From a candidate division SR1 bacterium (GTDB taxonomy: Bacteria > Patescibacteriota > Gracilibacteria > Absconditabacterales > Absconditicoccaceae): a stretch of 7,440 bases of DNA. How positions within the stretch are numbered: position 1 is the first letter of the stretch; the number at the start of each line of letters is the position of its first letter. The notes under the pieces are model-generated. The model did no database searches and had not been told where the DNA came from. It saw only the letters and a program-made list of their open reading frames with translations. The position numbers were made by a program, and so were the translations under genes. The DNA lies in assembly GCA_002746475.1 (NCBI GenBank), contig PDOX01000017.1:1-7440 (forward strand), read 5' to 3'. Of the stretch, positions 1 to 7,185 are shown piece after piece.

Positions 1-43
1 TAAAAAAAGATTTCATGGATAAGTTTGATATTTAGAAATTCAG

Positions 44-73
44 TTGCAAAAGCAAAAAAATTTAGTATATATG
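44..73 (+). promoter_or_regulatory. possible promoter of hpf-greA
   Basis: A TTGCAA box (44-49) is followed after 16 bases by TATATA (66-71), or after 18 bases by TATATG (68-73). This resembles a sigma-70 type promoter and would start a transcript near 80, about 30 bases before the hpf start codon. It is weak evidence, because boxes of this kind arise easily by chance in DNA this AT-rich. Confidence 0.3.
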
Positions 74-75
74 AT

Positions 76-81
76 AAGGAG
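76..81 (+). promoter_or_regulatory. displaced Shine-Dalgarno-like AAGGAG
   Basis: AAGGAG is the best anti-SD complement seen near any gene start in the window, but it ends 30 bases before the hpf ATG at 112, far beyond the usual 5-10 base spacing. An in-frame TAA at 97-99 rules out a start closer to it in the same frame. It may be a chance match, or it may be brought near the start by folding of the leader. Confidence 0.2.
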
Positions 82-111
82 AAAATATTTATATCATAAC
101 CAAACAAAAAC

Positions 112-450
112 ATGACAACAGCTGTGGATTTGGAGAAAGTAAAAGTGAGTTATAAACTGACAAACATTACTGAAGTAATGGAAGAAGAAGTAAAAGAACT
201 CGTAGAAAAAAACTTGGAAGGAAAAATGACTTCATCGTTTAAAAAGATTGTTGCTAATCACCCAGATACCGATATCAAAGTTGATGTTATTCTCGAAAAA
301 AATGAACAAACGAGATATGTGGGATCGGTTACTCTCAGTTATGCTGGGAAAAGTGAAAATTATAACAATAAAGACAAACCATTTAAGATCTTGGCTGATC
401 TCGTAAATCATGCTTTCAAAAATATTAAAGAAAAGATCTTAGAAAAATAA
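112..450 (+). CDS. hpf: ribosome hibernation promoting factor (HPF/RaiA family), short form
   Basis: The gene encodes 112 aa. Family members bind the decoding centre of the 30S subunit and idle ribosomes when growth stops. The protein shows the family pattern: a first beta strand (VKVSYKLTNIT, about 10-20), a helix rich in E and K (22-38), strands with alternating hydrophobics (IKVDVILEK, RYVGSVTLSYAG), then a D/K-rich turn and a C-terminal amphipathic helix beginning FKILADLVNHAFKNIKEK. The length fits the short form, and no C-terminal dimerisation domain follows. The ATG is the only possible start, since an in-frame TAA lies at 97-99. There is no Shine-Dalgarno sequence at normal spacing. 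greA begins 29 bases after the stop, so the two are probably co-transcribed. The gene has three glycines, all GGN, and no TGA. The assignment rests on fold pattern and length rather than on an invariant motif. Confidence 0.75.
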   Translation: MTTAVDLEKVKVSYKLTNITEVMEEEVKELVEKNLEGKMTSSFKKIVANHPDTDIKVDVILEKNEQTRYVGSVTLSYAGKSENYNNKDKPFKILADLVNHAFKNIKEKILEK

Positions 451-479
451 ATTTTAATTATATTATGAAATTATAGCTA

Positions 480-965
480 ATGGTAAAAAATGTAAAAAAA
501 CAAATCAGTAAAGCTGGATATGAAAAATTGTTAGAAGAATTAAATGAACTGAAAAAAGTCACGCTTCCACAGGTATTAGAAAGATTGACTGAAGCAAAAG
601 CGTTGGGAGATTTGTCAGAAAACTTTGAATATAAAACTGCATTAGAAGATAAAGATTTAGTGAATTCTAAAATTGCAGATTTGGAAGAATTGATAGAAAA
701 TGTAGAAATTGTTGATGAAAAAACTCTTGGATCAAACAAAGGAACAGTTGAATACGGGTCTGTTGTAGAAGTGGAATTAGAAGGTGGAAAAAAATATACC
801 ATAGAAATCGTAGGTACTTCTGAAATTGGTATTGAGGATGATAAATTGAAAGTATCACTAGAATCACCAGTTGGAGCTGCAATTAGAGGAAAGAAAGCAG
901 GGAATACCGTAATGATGAGAATTGCAAATGAAAAACAGGAAGTAAAAATTCTTAGCGTAAAATAA
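480..965 (+). CDS. greA: transcription elongation factor GreA
   Basis: The gene encodes 161 aa, a normal GreA length. GreA enters the secondary channel of RNA polymerase and stimulates cleavage of the 3' end of backtracked transcripts. Residues 8-78 form the N-terminal coiled coil. Its tip carries LGDLSENFEY (42-51), matching the family's GDLxENAEY loop with acidic residues D44 and E47 that position the catalytic Mg ion. Residues about 83-161 form the FKBP-like domain that binds polymerase, with EYGSVVEVE, the late signature ESPVGAAIRGKKAG and a final strand ending KILSVK. The gene follows hpf by 29 bases and lies just before a strong terminator, so it is probably the last gene of that operon. 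No Shine-Dalgarno is evident. All glycines are GGN, with no TGA. A long minus-strand ORF over the same span is a shadow. Confidence 0.97.
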   Translation: MVKNVKKQISKAGYEKLLEELNELKKVTLPQVLERLTEAKALGDLSENFEYKTALEDKDLVNSKIADLEELIENVEIVDEKTLGSNKGTVEYGSVVEVELEGGKKYTIEIVGTSEIGIEDDKLKVSLESPVGAAIRGKKAGNTVMMRIANEKQEVKILSVK

Positions 966-986
966 TAATTGATATACAATAAAAAG

Positions 987-1032
987 AAAAAAGAGAGCGT
1001 GTAAAGATATAAGAAGATAGCTCTCTTTTTTT
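987..1032. terminator. bidirectional intrinsic terminator between greA and the convergent gene
   Basis: AAAAAAGAGAGC (987-998) pairs perfectly with GCTCTCTTTTTT (1020-1031), giving a 12-bp stem around a 21-base loop. The stem is flanked by A-rich sequence on the left and T-rich sequence on the right, so it can end transcripts of both strands: greA on plus and the 1057-2013 gene on minus. The loop is longer than usual. Confidence 0.85.
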
Positions 1033-1056
1033 ATCGTTTATTTTTTTATTGATGTA

Positions 1057-2013
1057 TTATTGCTTCATAAACCAAAGATCAGTATCCCAAAGATCAACAA
1101 GCATATCACAAGTTAAGTCTTCTGTCTTTCAGTGCATGTCTTTTACTGATAATTGAAGAGCTAATTGTAAATATTTTCCTCATTTAATATGTTGTTTCTT
1201 AATATTCTTTATTTTTGAAAGTGTCATATTTTTAGTTAAACACTGCCTTTCTATGAGATAACGATTCCTATGGGTAATCAACTTTCCATCTAGAGGATGA
1301 AAAATATAGGATAAATTCACTAAATATTCTGCGTCAGAGGGAGAAAAACGATATCAAATAGGTGTATCTTTTTCTAAGACATACCACACATTACCTGTTC
1401 ATTGCAAAAATTGGTATCCTAATGGTGAAGTAAAAGATTTCACATAGGTGTTCACAAGATTTTTTCTCAGAACTCAACAATCTTGATTTGGAATAATTTT
1501 GTTACATACAAAAGCATTAATCGTAAATGCAGGCATTTTATCATAAGAAACAGCAACCGTATTAGATCATACCTTCACAGAAAGGTTTTCATCGTCATTA
1601 ATATCTAACAAAAAAAACTTTTTAGGGAAAATATACTGTTTATCTCTCAAAATATAACGTTGATCAACTGCGTAAACCAATGCAACATCCAAAACAGAAC
1701 TATTATTTTCCTCAATTTTATGTCATTTTACAAGAATCTGTTTCCCAACAAAAGCATTCAAATCAATACGAGTACTTTTGACATACATTTGCTGACTTCA
1801 TTGATCAAGCAGATGGGTATACAAAGGATAATTATTATCCACTGTCAATATCCCAGAAAAAGAAACATAACTATCTTCTTCTAATGTTGAATGTTGGGTA
1901 TTAGTAAACAAAAGAATAAAAGAAAAAAATAACAAAAAGAATATAATCAAAATAGTCATTATAAGGTGTTTTTTCTGTTTTTTTTCACGAATAAATTTAT
2001 TTTCCAAGATCAT
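1057..2013 (-). CDS. membrane-anchored extracytoplasmic protein with OB-like N-terminal region, function unknown
   Basis: The gene encodes 318 aa when TGA is read as Gly. It contains eight in-frame TGA codons (TCA on plus at 1798, 1723, 1567, 1474, 1399, 1354, 1180 and 1129), against six GGN glycines. The N-terminus is basic (KFIREKKQKK), followed by one hydrophobic helix (about 17-37), which predicts N-in/C-out topology. Residues about 50-112 alternate strands as in an OB-fold (FSGILTVDNN, MYVKSTRIDL, FVGKQILVKGHKI, SSVLDVALV); this fold call is inference. The rest looks beta-rich and holds four cysteines (170, 179, 258, 302) that could form disulfides outside the cell. The ATG at 2013 is the first start after a TAG at 2017-2019; an inner ATG (codon 19) just before the hydrophobic helix is an alternative. 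I do not recognise a family. The gene ends 25 bases from the terminator shared with greA. Confidence 0.83.
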
Positions 2014-2061
2014 GATCTATTAATAAAAAACCAATAAAGAATTATATTTATAATGGATATT

Positions 2062-2089
2062 ATTATAACAATTTGAGTCTAGAAAACAA
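2062..2089 (-). promoter_or_regulatory. possible promoter of the 1057-2013 gene
   Basis: On the minus strand a TATAAT box (plus 2062-2067) has a weak TTGTTT -35 element 16 bases upstream (plus 2084-2089). It lies in the 85-base gap between the two minus-strand genes and would give a leader of about 40 bases. A perfect -10 is more informative than the -35, but the gap is AT-rich. Confidence 0.4.
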
Positions 2090-2098
2090 GTATATATC

Positions 2099-3460
2099 TT
2101 ATCCATTGTTTTTTTCAGGGTTTCTGTAAATGGAAATTCGTCCAATATGTTTTCATTGGTAGTTGACGGAAAATCTTCGCTTTGTCATGTATTGTACTTT
2201 ATCTTGTGTAGTAATGGTTATTGTCTTATATTTTGCAAAAATTTTGATGTCTTTGAGACAGATACTTCCAATTTTTTTGGTACAGATTTCAGCATAATTA
2301 TGTTCTTTGAATGGAATTCTTTTCCATATATTTTGCTGGATTTTTGTGTTTTGATCTTGTGAAAAATTAAATTCACTGTAAAGAGTATTAAGTATGATAT
2401 ACATTGTTTTGGCAGGGATAATTTTTTGTTTATCAAGTTGTTTCATAAAAAACGGTAATATATATTCGTTGTTTTTGTTTTGTTTTTCAGGATTTTTTCT
2501 TCGTTGTTCATAGCTTTCTTTGATATATTTTGAGGTGATATATTCAGTGAATCCTCCATTTACGCCTAATACAATAAAATCTTTGTATCCAAGTTTTTTT
2601 CTTTTTATCCTTTCTTGGAGAAAATGTTCTATCTTTTTTTCTTTTCTTTGCATATTTTGGCTATTTTCTTTCCCTAAGGTGAACTGGATAGGATAAGGAA
2701 TATATTCATCATTTTGGCTTTTTCTAAACAAAAATTTCATATCAGTTTTGAAAAACATATCTTCATCATATTTTGCCAAATGCATATAGGTAGATTTTAT
2801 TTTTAATTTTTTTCTTACTTTTTTTTCCATTTCCATGGCAATTTCTAGAAAAATATTTTCTGCAAAGGTATTAGTCATCCTGAGCTTTTGGTTTTTAGGA
2901 CCATATATTTTTCAATATTCAGACTGATTATATCTACTAAATACAGTAATTGTTTGTAATATTTCTCTAATTGTTTCATATCCAATTTCTTGGAGGGTTT
3001 CGGGTTGGAGTTTTTTGATATCGTTCATAATATCTTGTGAAAAAAGCAGATCTTTCTCTTTTAAGAGAAAAATGATTAAAGAATGCAGATCATGATATTT
3101 TTCTAGATTTTTTCCGTTGATTGTGATATCGTTGATACGCGGTGTTAATCCATGAATACTGCAAAAATGTAAAAATACTTCTGGATTTTTGATTGTAGTA
3201 TTTTGTATTCCATAGAGCATTTCTAGGTGTGTTTCTATTTCGTTTGGGGTTGTTCTGATGTGCATATTAAAAATTACGGCTTCGTCTATGAGCCATCTTT
3301 CAATATTTTTCTTAGAGAGTAAGCTTCCAATTTTATTATGGGTATCTGAAATGATTGTATGTAAAAATTTTGAATTTTTAATAAAAGTATTGAATTGTTT
3401 TTTCTTTTTTATTGTTTGTGGGTTGTTTTCATTGTATGCTTTTTTATTTTCTTTTCACAT
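2099..3460 (-). CDS. Lys-rich protein of unknown function, adjacent to structured RNA
   Basis: The gene encodes 453 aa when in-frame TGA codons (plus TCA at 3455, 2912 and 2153) are read as Gly. These join two long standard-code ORFs and add 65 N-terminal residues. The ATG at 3458-3460 is the only ATG near the start of the frame, with a TAA upstream at 3470-3472; an internal ATG at 3265 is a possible later start. The protein is rich in Lys, Asn, Ile and Glu and has no signal peptide or membrane helix, so it should be cytoplasmic and possibly nucleic-acid binding. The N-terminal ~70 residues are basic and low in complexity. The middle is helical. Around 234-262 lies an acidic and hydrophobic stretch (DEDMFFKTDMKF, then IPYPIQFTLG) loosely like the D...(E/Q)xK/T core of PD-(D/E)xK nucleases; this is speculative because the usual catalytic Lys is not evident. 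The gene is transcribed away from the structured RNA at 3600-3885. Confidence 0.8.
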
Positions 3461-3530
3461 CTCATATCGTTATATAAAAATATTATCTGTTGTTATATAT
3501 TATTATGTATTATGCTGTGTTCTTTCTTCT

Positions 3531-3559
3531 TTCTAATTATATTGAGAACAGTATATAAT
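3531..3559 (+). promoter_or_regulatory. possible promoter of the structured RNA
   Basis: A perfect TATAAT (3554-3559) with a poor -35 match (TTCTAA, 3531-3536; 17-base spacer) would start transcription near 3566, about 40 bases before the first strong helix. A minus-strand TATAAT also lies here (plus ATTATA, 3537-3542), so divergent promoters for the RNA and the 453-aa gene may overlap. Confidence 0.35.
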
Positions 3560-3599
3560 GCAAATTTTTACATTTTTACAAAAAAACACCGAAAGATAT

Positions 3600-3885
3600 G
3601 CTTCCAGTGCTCTTATTTATTGTTTAGCAGAGCACCAGTTTGATGGTCATACCATCTATTTCAATTAATACTTTTTATGACTATTAGTTGAGATAGATAT
3701 TATACCTGGTACTCTGCTGCTTATCTATTCTATTGGGTAATAGATTACGATAAGTGATAGAGGAATGCCTCTATTGATTATAGTAACCCATGTCTGGTTT
3801 CTGGTGTCTTCTGATGCAGAAGATTGGTGTGATAGAACCTCATACTATAAGTTATCTATATCACTAATAAGTATACGGGTTATTC
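3600..3885 (+). ncRNA. candidate structured non-coding RNA, family not recognised
   Basis: There is no plausible gene here in either strand, but there are dense complementary segments. GCAGAGCACCAG (3627-3638) pairs with CTGGTACTCTGC (3706-3717; one mismatch) and encloses two hairpins: GATGGT-CAT-ACCATC (3642-3656) and CTATTTCAATTAATA (3656-3670) with TATTAGTTGAGATAG (3682-3696). Then come CTTATCTATT with AATA/GATAAG (3720-3754), ATAGAGG-AATG-CCTCTAT (3757-3774), and a 3' domain closed by AGTAACCC (3782-3789) and GGGTTATT (3877-3884). That domain contains TCTTCT-GATGC-AGAAGA (3807-3823) and GTGATA/TATCAC (3829-3864). A second hairpin, GTGCTCT/AGAGCAC (3607-3635), competes with the long helix. 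Three G-U pairs work only on the plus strand; the single long-helix mismatch would be G-U on the minus strand. With the TATAAT upstream and terminator downstream, the transcript would be about 420 bases. Signatures of tmRNA, RNase P, SRP, 5S and tRNA were looked for and not found. Confidence 0.6.
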
Positions 3886-3956
3886 TTTTCTTTGTCAAAA
3901 AATATATCTTTTGTTTTCTTTTTTGTTTTGACTTTTTTTGTTTTTATGTCTTGTTT

Positions 3957-3985
3957 GATAACTCTTGGTTATCTTTTCGTTTTTT
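3957..3985 (+). terminator. intrinsic terminator downstream of the structured RNA
   Basis: GATAAC (3957-3962), a 5-base loop TCTTG and GTTATC (3968-3973) form a perfect short hairpin. It is followed by a T-tract with two interruptions (3974-3985). The stem is short and A-T rich, so its strength is uncertain, but the position fits the end of an RNA starting near 3566. Confidence 0.55.
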
Positions 3986-4033
3986 GTATCTATGTTTTTT
4001 TCTGTTTTTTAATTATTTTTTTGTGATGTTATC

Positions 4034-4061
4034 TTGATATTGTTTTTTGTATCTTTATACT
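4034..4061 (+). promoter_or_regulatory. likely promoter of the glycosyltransferase gene
   Basis: TTGATA (4034-4039) and TATACT (4056-4061), spaced by 16 bases, are both good matches to sigma-70 boxes. They would start a transcript near 4068, about 38 bases before the ATG at 4106. This supports the start chosen for that gene, since the longer TTG start would lie inside the promoter. Confidence 0.45.
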
Positions 4062-4105
4062 TTATAAAGTTTGTTTCGTATTTATTTTGTTGTTGTGAAA
4101 TTGTT

Positions 4106-4930
4106 ATGTGGACAGTGTTAAAAAAACTTTATATACAAGATAAAGAAAAATTAGTGCAAGATATTTTGTATGATTATGAACATCAAGGGGCAGTAACAGT
4201 TAATTTTTTATATTTTTCTTTTGTTGTTGCTCATAAACTTTTTTCTGAGGGGGCAGATATGACTAATGTTCAGAAAAAGTATAAAAAAGCATTAATGAAA
4301 GCGGAATATCTTTTGCCGGATGGAATTGCTTTGCAAATTTTTTATTTTTTTGCATATCTTGTTGCTCGTATATCAAAAAAAGTTCCTAAGGATACTGTAT
4401 TGACAAAATGGCTTTCAAATTTGAATGGGACTGATTTTGTTCCTTATTTTTTGGATTATATCAAGAAAAAAAATTGACCGCAGTCATTATGTGTTGCTGT
4501 TTATGGAACAACTGATGAATATCTTCTTAAAGCAACTGAAAAGTTGCAAGGTCAGGGCTATAATATTATTTATCAGCAAAACGGGTTCTCTGATTTTGAT
4601 TGGGATGCTTTACAACATGCGTTGAGTGAGTATCATGATACTATTAATGTGTTGCTTGTGGGGAGATCTACTCCTACGAACCCTATTCAAGAACTTTGGG
4701 CTGCCAGTAATTATGCTAAAATAAAGAATAATCGTTTGATCGTGATGAATGTGTGATGATTGTTAGATTTTCTTGCTGGAACTCAAAAAAGGGCTCCATT
4801 ATGGGTAAGAAAACTAAAATTAGAGTGGTTGTATAGATGTATTACTGATCCAAAAAGAAATTTCAAAAAAGTAAAAAATTCGTTGGCATTATTTCCCTAT
4901 ATTTTTCGTTATTTGCTATTGAAAAAGTAA
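4106..4930 (+). CDS. WecG/TagA/CpsF family glycosyltransferase
   Basis: The gene encodes 274 aa with TGA = Gly at residues 124, 217 and 218. Family members (GT26) move a sugar such as ManNAc, ManNAcA or glucose from a nucleotide donor onto a lipid-linked acceptor at the inner membrane face, for teichoic acid, enterobacterial common antigen or capsule/exopolysaccharide. The family order is visible: TVN (31-33), the LLPDG motif (69-73) whose D72 matches the proposed catalytic Asp of TagA, NGTDF (107-111), the central VAVYGTTDEYL strand, a loop around VGRSTPTNPIQELW, then MNVGGLLDFLAG (214-225), QKRAP and LEWLYR (239-244). The C-terminal tail has the basic and hydrophobic character used for membrane attachment. 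The stretch between LPDG and NGTD is long and hydrophobic compared with typical members. Donor and acceptor cannot be told from sequence. No Shine-Dalgarno is evident. The next gene starts 84 bases on. Confidence 0.94.
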
Positions 4931-4960
4931 TAGATTTCCCTAATACTTAGGTATATATTT

Positions 4961-4988
4961 TTGTAGTTTACATTTTATGGTATATTAT
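4961..4988 (+). promoter_or_regulatory. possible promoter of the 687-aa membrane protein gene
   Basis: TTGTAG (4961-4966) and TATTAT (4983-4988), spaced by 16 bases, sit in the 84-base gap after the glycosyltransferase. A TAAGG at 5001-5005, 9 bases before the ATG at 5015, could be a weak Shine-Dalgarno. Read-through from the upstream gene is equally possible. Confidence 0.3.
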
Positions 4989-5014
4989 TTTTTTATTTGG
5001 TAAGGTTGTTTGTG

Positions 5015-7078
5015 ATGAATTTAGCGCATAAATGCTTTTTATATAGGGATTCTGAACAGTATTTGGAGATTAAAAAAGAGCTTGGTGATTGAGTATTTTT
5101 GAATGTTGTGTTGTTTTTTCATCAGAGAAAGTTTTTGGAGTTTCAAAAGAATTTGGTACAAGATTTTGTTGCCAATTTGGTTGAGGAACTTATGATTGAT
5201 AGTAGTGATTTTGTGAAAGTAAGAAATGTTTTTGAATTGAAATTACAGGAACTTAATACGCAGTTGACTACGTTTGCAGAAAAACTTGAAGCTGTTGAAG
5301 TGTTTAATATTGATGGATGTATGCAGTTAGTTTCTCTCTGAACATTGCTTACTTCTTTGATAGGAAATGTTTCATTGATGATTTTCAGAGATAAGAGATT
5401 GTATTATGAATTATATAATTCGGTATATGATGATACCAAAATTGATTTATTTTCTGATTTTATAGAAGGGGAATTAGAACATCATGATGAATTAGTGTAT
5501 TTAGGAAATGATTTTAAACATTTGGTAGATGTAGATGCGCTTTATGAGATGCAAGAAAACATTGGAGATACTGTTTCTATAAAAGTGTATAGTTTGATGA
5601 ATCAAATGTTTGAAACACAATGAGTCCAAGCAGATGCTAATTTCCTTGCAGGATATACCATAACCCCAAGAGCTATTGGGCAATCTTCTCGTAAATCTTT
5701 GAGTGAGAGATTTGGTTGAAATATGTGAAAGTATGGTTCAAAAGTGAGTAATTTTACTGATAAATTGACACAAAGTCTCTCTTTAAATAAATATTATATT
5801 ACTGTTGTAGTATTGGTAGTATTGGTATTATTTATGTTGTATAGTGTGCTGAATCAGTTATTGGAAAAACAAAATGTTGATAAATTTTTGACCTCTTCTG
5901 GGGTGGAAGTGACCTTGACTATTGATAAATTGAAAAACGAGATTTATGAGTTTAAAACCATGAATCCTAAATCTAACCAAAAAAGTCAGAAATATTCTGA
6001 AATTTTACAGCAGATTGAATTATTGAGGAAAAAGGGAAAATGGTTAGATGATATTGCTAATTTGGAAAAGATTTTGCAAAAAGATTATTACGATGGATTT
6101 AATATTCATCTGGTATCTGATATGAAGGTGTTTAATGATGTTTGACTTGGAACGAGTGCTAAGATTTTGACCCTTAATACTACAGAATTAGAAAAATTGT
6201 GAGCATTGAAGACATTGAGTTATCATAAGGGATTATTTTTAGGTTGAGAAAAATGAGCATTAGTTAATGCGTTGAATGATGGAAGTAGATGAGTTCTGAT
6301 TGAATATTTGATAGAAAATCCCATGAAAGCGTGTACTATGAATCTTTTGAGAAATGGATTGTATTGTTATACTCATGCTTCAGAATTATTTAATATTACA
6401 AAGGAGGGTATTGTCCCTGTTACAATCGTTGATAATGAATTGCCTGATACTATCGGTGGTGTAGAGGTGTATGGAAAATTAAATATGTATATTTTTCAAC
6501 CGAATTTGAACAGTTCATTGCCAGGAGTATTCACGACTAAGTATACGAATGAAAGAGGATCTCAAGTTTCATTTACTCGTCCAAGGAATTATACTTTGCT
6601 TGATGTTGCAACTTGAGCGATTCAAGAACTTGATTGAGCGTTTGCAAGTACTGCTATTGATGGGAATTTCTTAGTATGGTCAAATCAAAAACTGTATCAA
6701 TTATGGAGACCAACTAGTGCTTCTGCTTTAGATGTTAGACAGGTTCCGTTGATTGGTGGGGATAAATTATCATCATTATCTGATGATGTGAAAGTAATTT
6801 CTCATTATGGTTCTAAATATGTGTATTTATTTGATAAAGAAAAAAATAGTTTCTCTGTGTATGTTTCTGACCCAAAGAAGACATTAGAGGCTAGTGAAAA
6901 ATCATATAGTTTGACCTATTTATTTAGTTTCAAGTTTGAACTTGCGAATGATGAAAAGGTTGTAGATATTGCTACTAATGCGGGAACTGTACAAAAACCA
7001 GAGGCGTATGTCATGACTGATAAAGCGGTATATAAAATTAATTTGTATAGTTTTATTGATTCGTATACTGATAAATAA
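5015..7078 (+). CDS. single-pass membrane protein with cytoplasmic and beta-rich external regions, function unknown
   Basis: The gene encodes 687 aa, joined across twelve in-frame TGA codons (5090, 5339, 5621, 5717, 5726, 6143, 6200, 6245, 6254, 6290, 6614, 6635). The five standard-code ORFs of 80-133 codons in this span are all in one frame and are fragments of it. Residues 1-258 lack signal or membrane segments, and end in a Gly/Arg/Lys-rich linker (YTITPRAIGQSSRKS, then GGNMGKYG). One hydrophobic helix follows (about 260-279; ITVVVLVVLVLFMLYSVL). The charge pattern predicts the N-terminus inside. Outside, a charged helical stretch (about 300-366) leads into a beta-rich region with repeated pieces such as KGLFLGGEKGALV, DGNFLVWSNQKLYQL and GSKYVYLFDKEKN, which suggest propeller-like blades. 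The N-terminal half (LQELNTQL, LLTSLIGNVSLMIFRDKRLYYEL, FIEGELEHHDELVYLG) faintly resembles a PP2C/SpoIIE-type phosphatase fold without its metal-binding Asp residues; this is inference. The ATG at 5015 has a weak TAAGG upstream. Confidence 0.87.
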
Positions 7079-7185
7079 TTATTTGTTGCTAATAATCTTG
7101 GATTGGTAATAGTTGTATCAAATTATGGGAAATAAAGGTGAATAACAAAATATATTAGTGTATTTTAGTATTTGAAAATTTTTTG

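Larger units (their letters stand above)
3885..4105 (+). other. T-rich gene-free spacer
   Basis: Apart from the terminator and promoter listed separately, this stretch is low-complexity T-rich sequence with many T-runs. The hydrophobic Phe/Leu ORFs across it, ending at 4037 and running into 4106, are by-products of the T-richness. The glycosyltransferase frame is technically open back to a TTG at 4034. Those added residues look like a random hydrophobic run, and they lie before the ATG at 4106 where family-like sequence begins. Confidence 0.5.

Noticed and set aside
3..35. Possible C-terminal tail of an upstream plus-strand gene ending at TAG 33-35
   Set aside because: Only ten codons are visible, and other frames are also open at the edge, so there is nothing to support it.
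458..979. Minus-strand ORF of 173 codons opposite greA
   Set aside because: It is the exact antisense of a well-supported greA. Its Ser/Phe-rich composition is the shadow of Glu/Lys codons.
3606..3638. tRNA D-arm-like segment with AGAGCACC, raising a tRNA or intron-containing tRNA
   Set aside because: No T-arm GTTCRANYC sequence, acceptor stem or anticodon arm could be found downstream within the window's gap.
3258..3643. Two overlapping hydrophobic plus-strand ORFs opposite and beyond the start of the 453-aa gene
   Set aside because: They are shadows of the A-rich Lys/Asn codons on the minus strand, then T-rich spacer.
3754..3836. Repeated GTGATAGA at 3754-3761 and 3829-3836 as a CRISPR or regulatory direct repeat
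   Set aside because: There are only two copies of 8 bases, and each is part of a separate helix. There is no regular spacing or further copies.
3566..3985. RNase P RNA, tmRNA, SRP RNA or 5S rRNA as identity of the structured region
   Set aside because: I found no GAGGAAAGUCC/ACAGAA pair that could form P4, no tRNA-like ends with a tag reading frame, no SRP GGAA-loop domain, and no 5S core. Short partial resemblances (GAGGAATG, ATAGAACC) sit inside other helices. A very divergent member cannot be excluded without a covariance-model search.
3765..4037. Plus-strand ORF of 90 codons, very rich in Phe, Leu and Cys
   Set aside because: It starts inside the structured RNA and runs through low-complexity T-rich sequence. 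Such Phe/Leu strings are what T-runs encode. It has no Shine-Dalgarno and no domain-like pattern.
4754..4759. TGA read as tryptophan (code 4)
   Set aside because: Trp-Trp would replace a conserved Gly-Gly, and TGG is in use for Trp at conserved sites such as the LEWLYR motif of the same protein.
4475..6640. Frameshifted or decaying pseudogenes, as the standard code would suggest
   Set aside because: All breaks are TGA, never TAA or TAG. The frame never shifts, and the interrupted glycosyltransferase keeps its full set of motifs.
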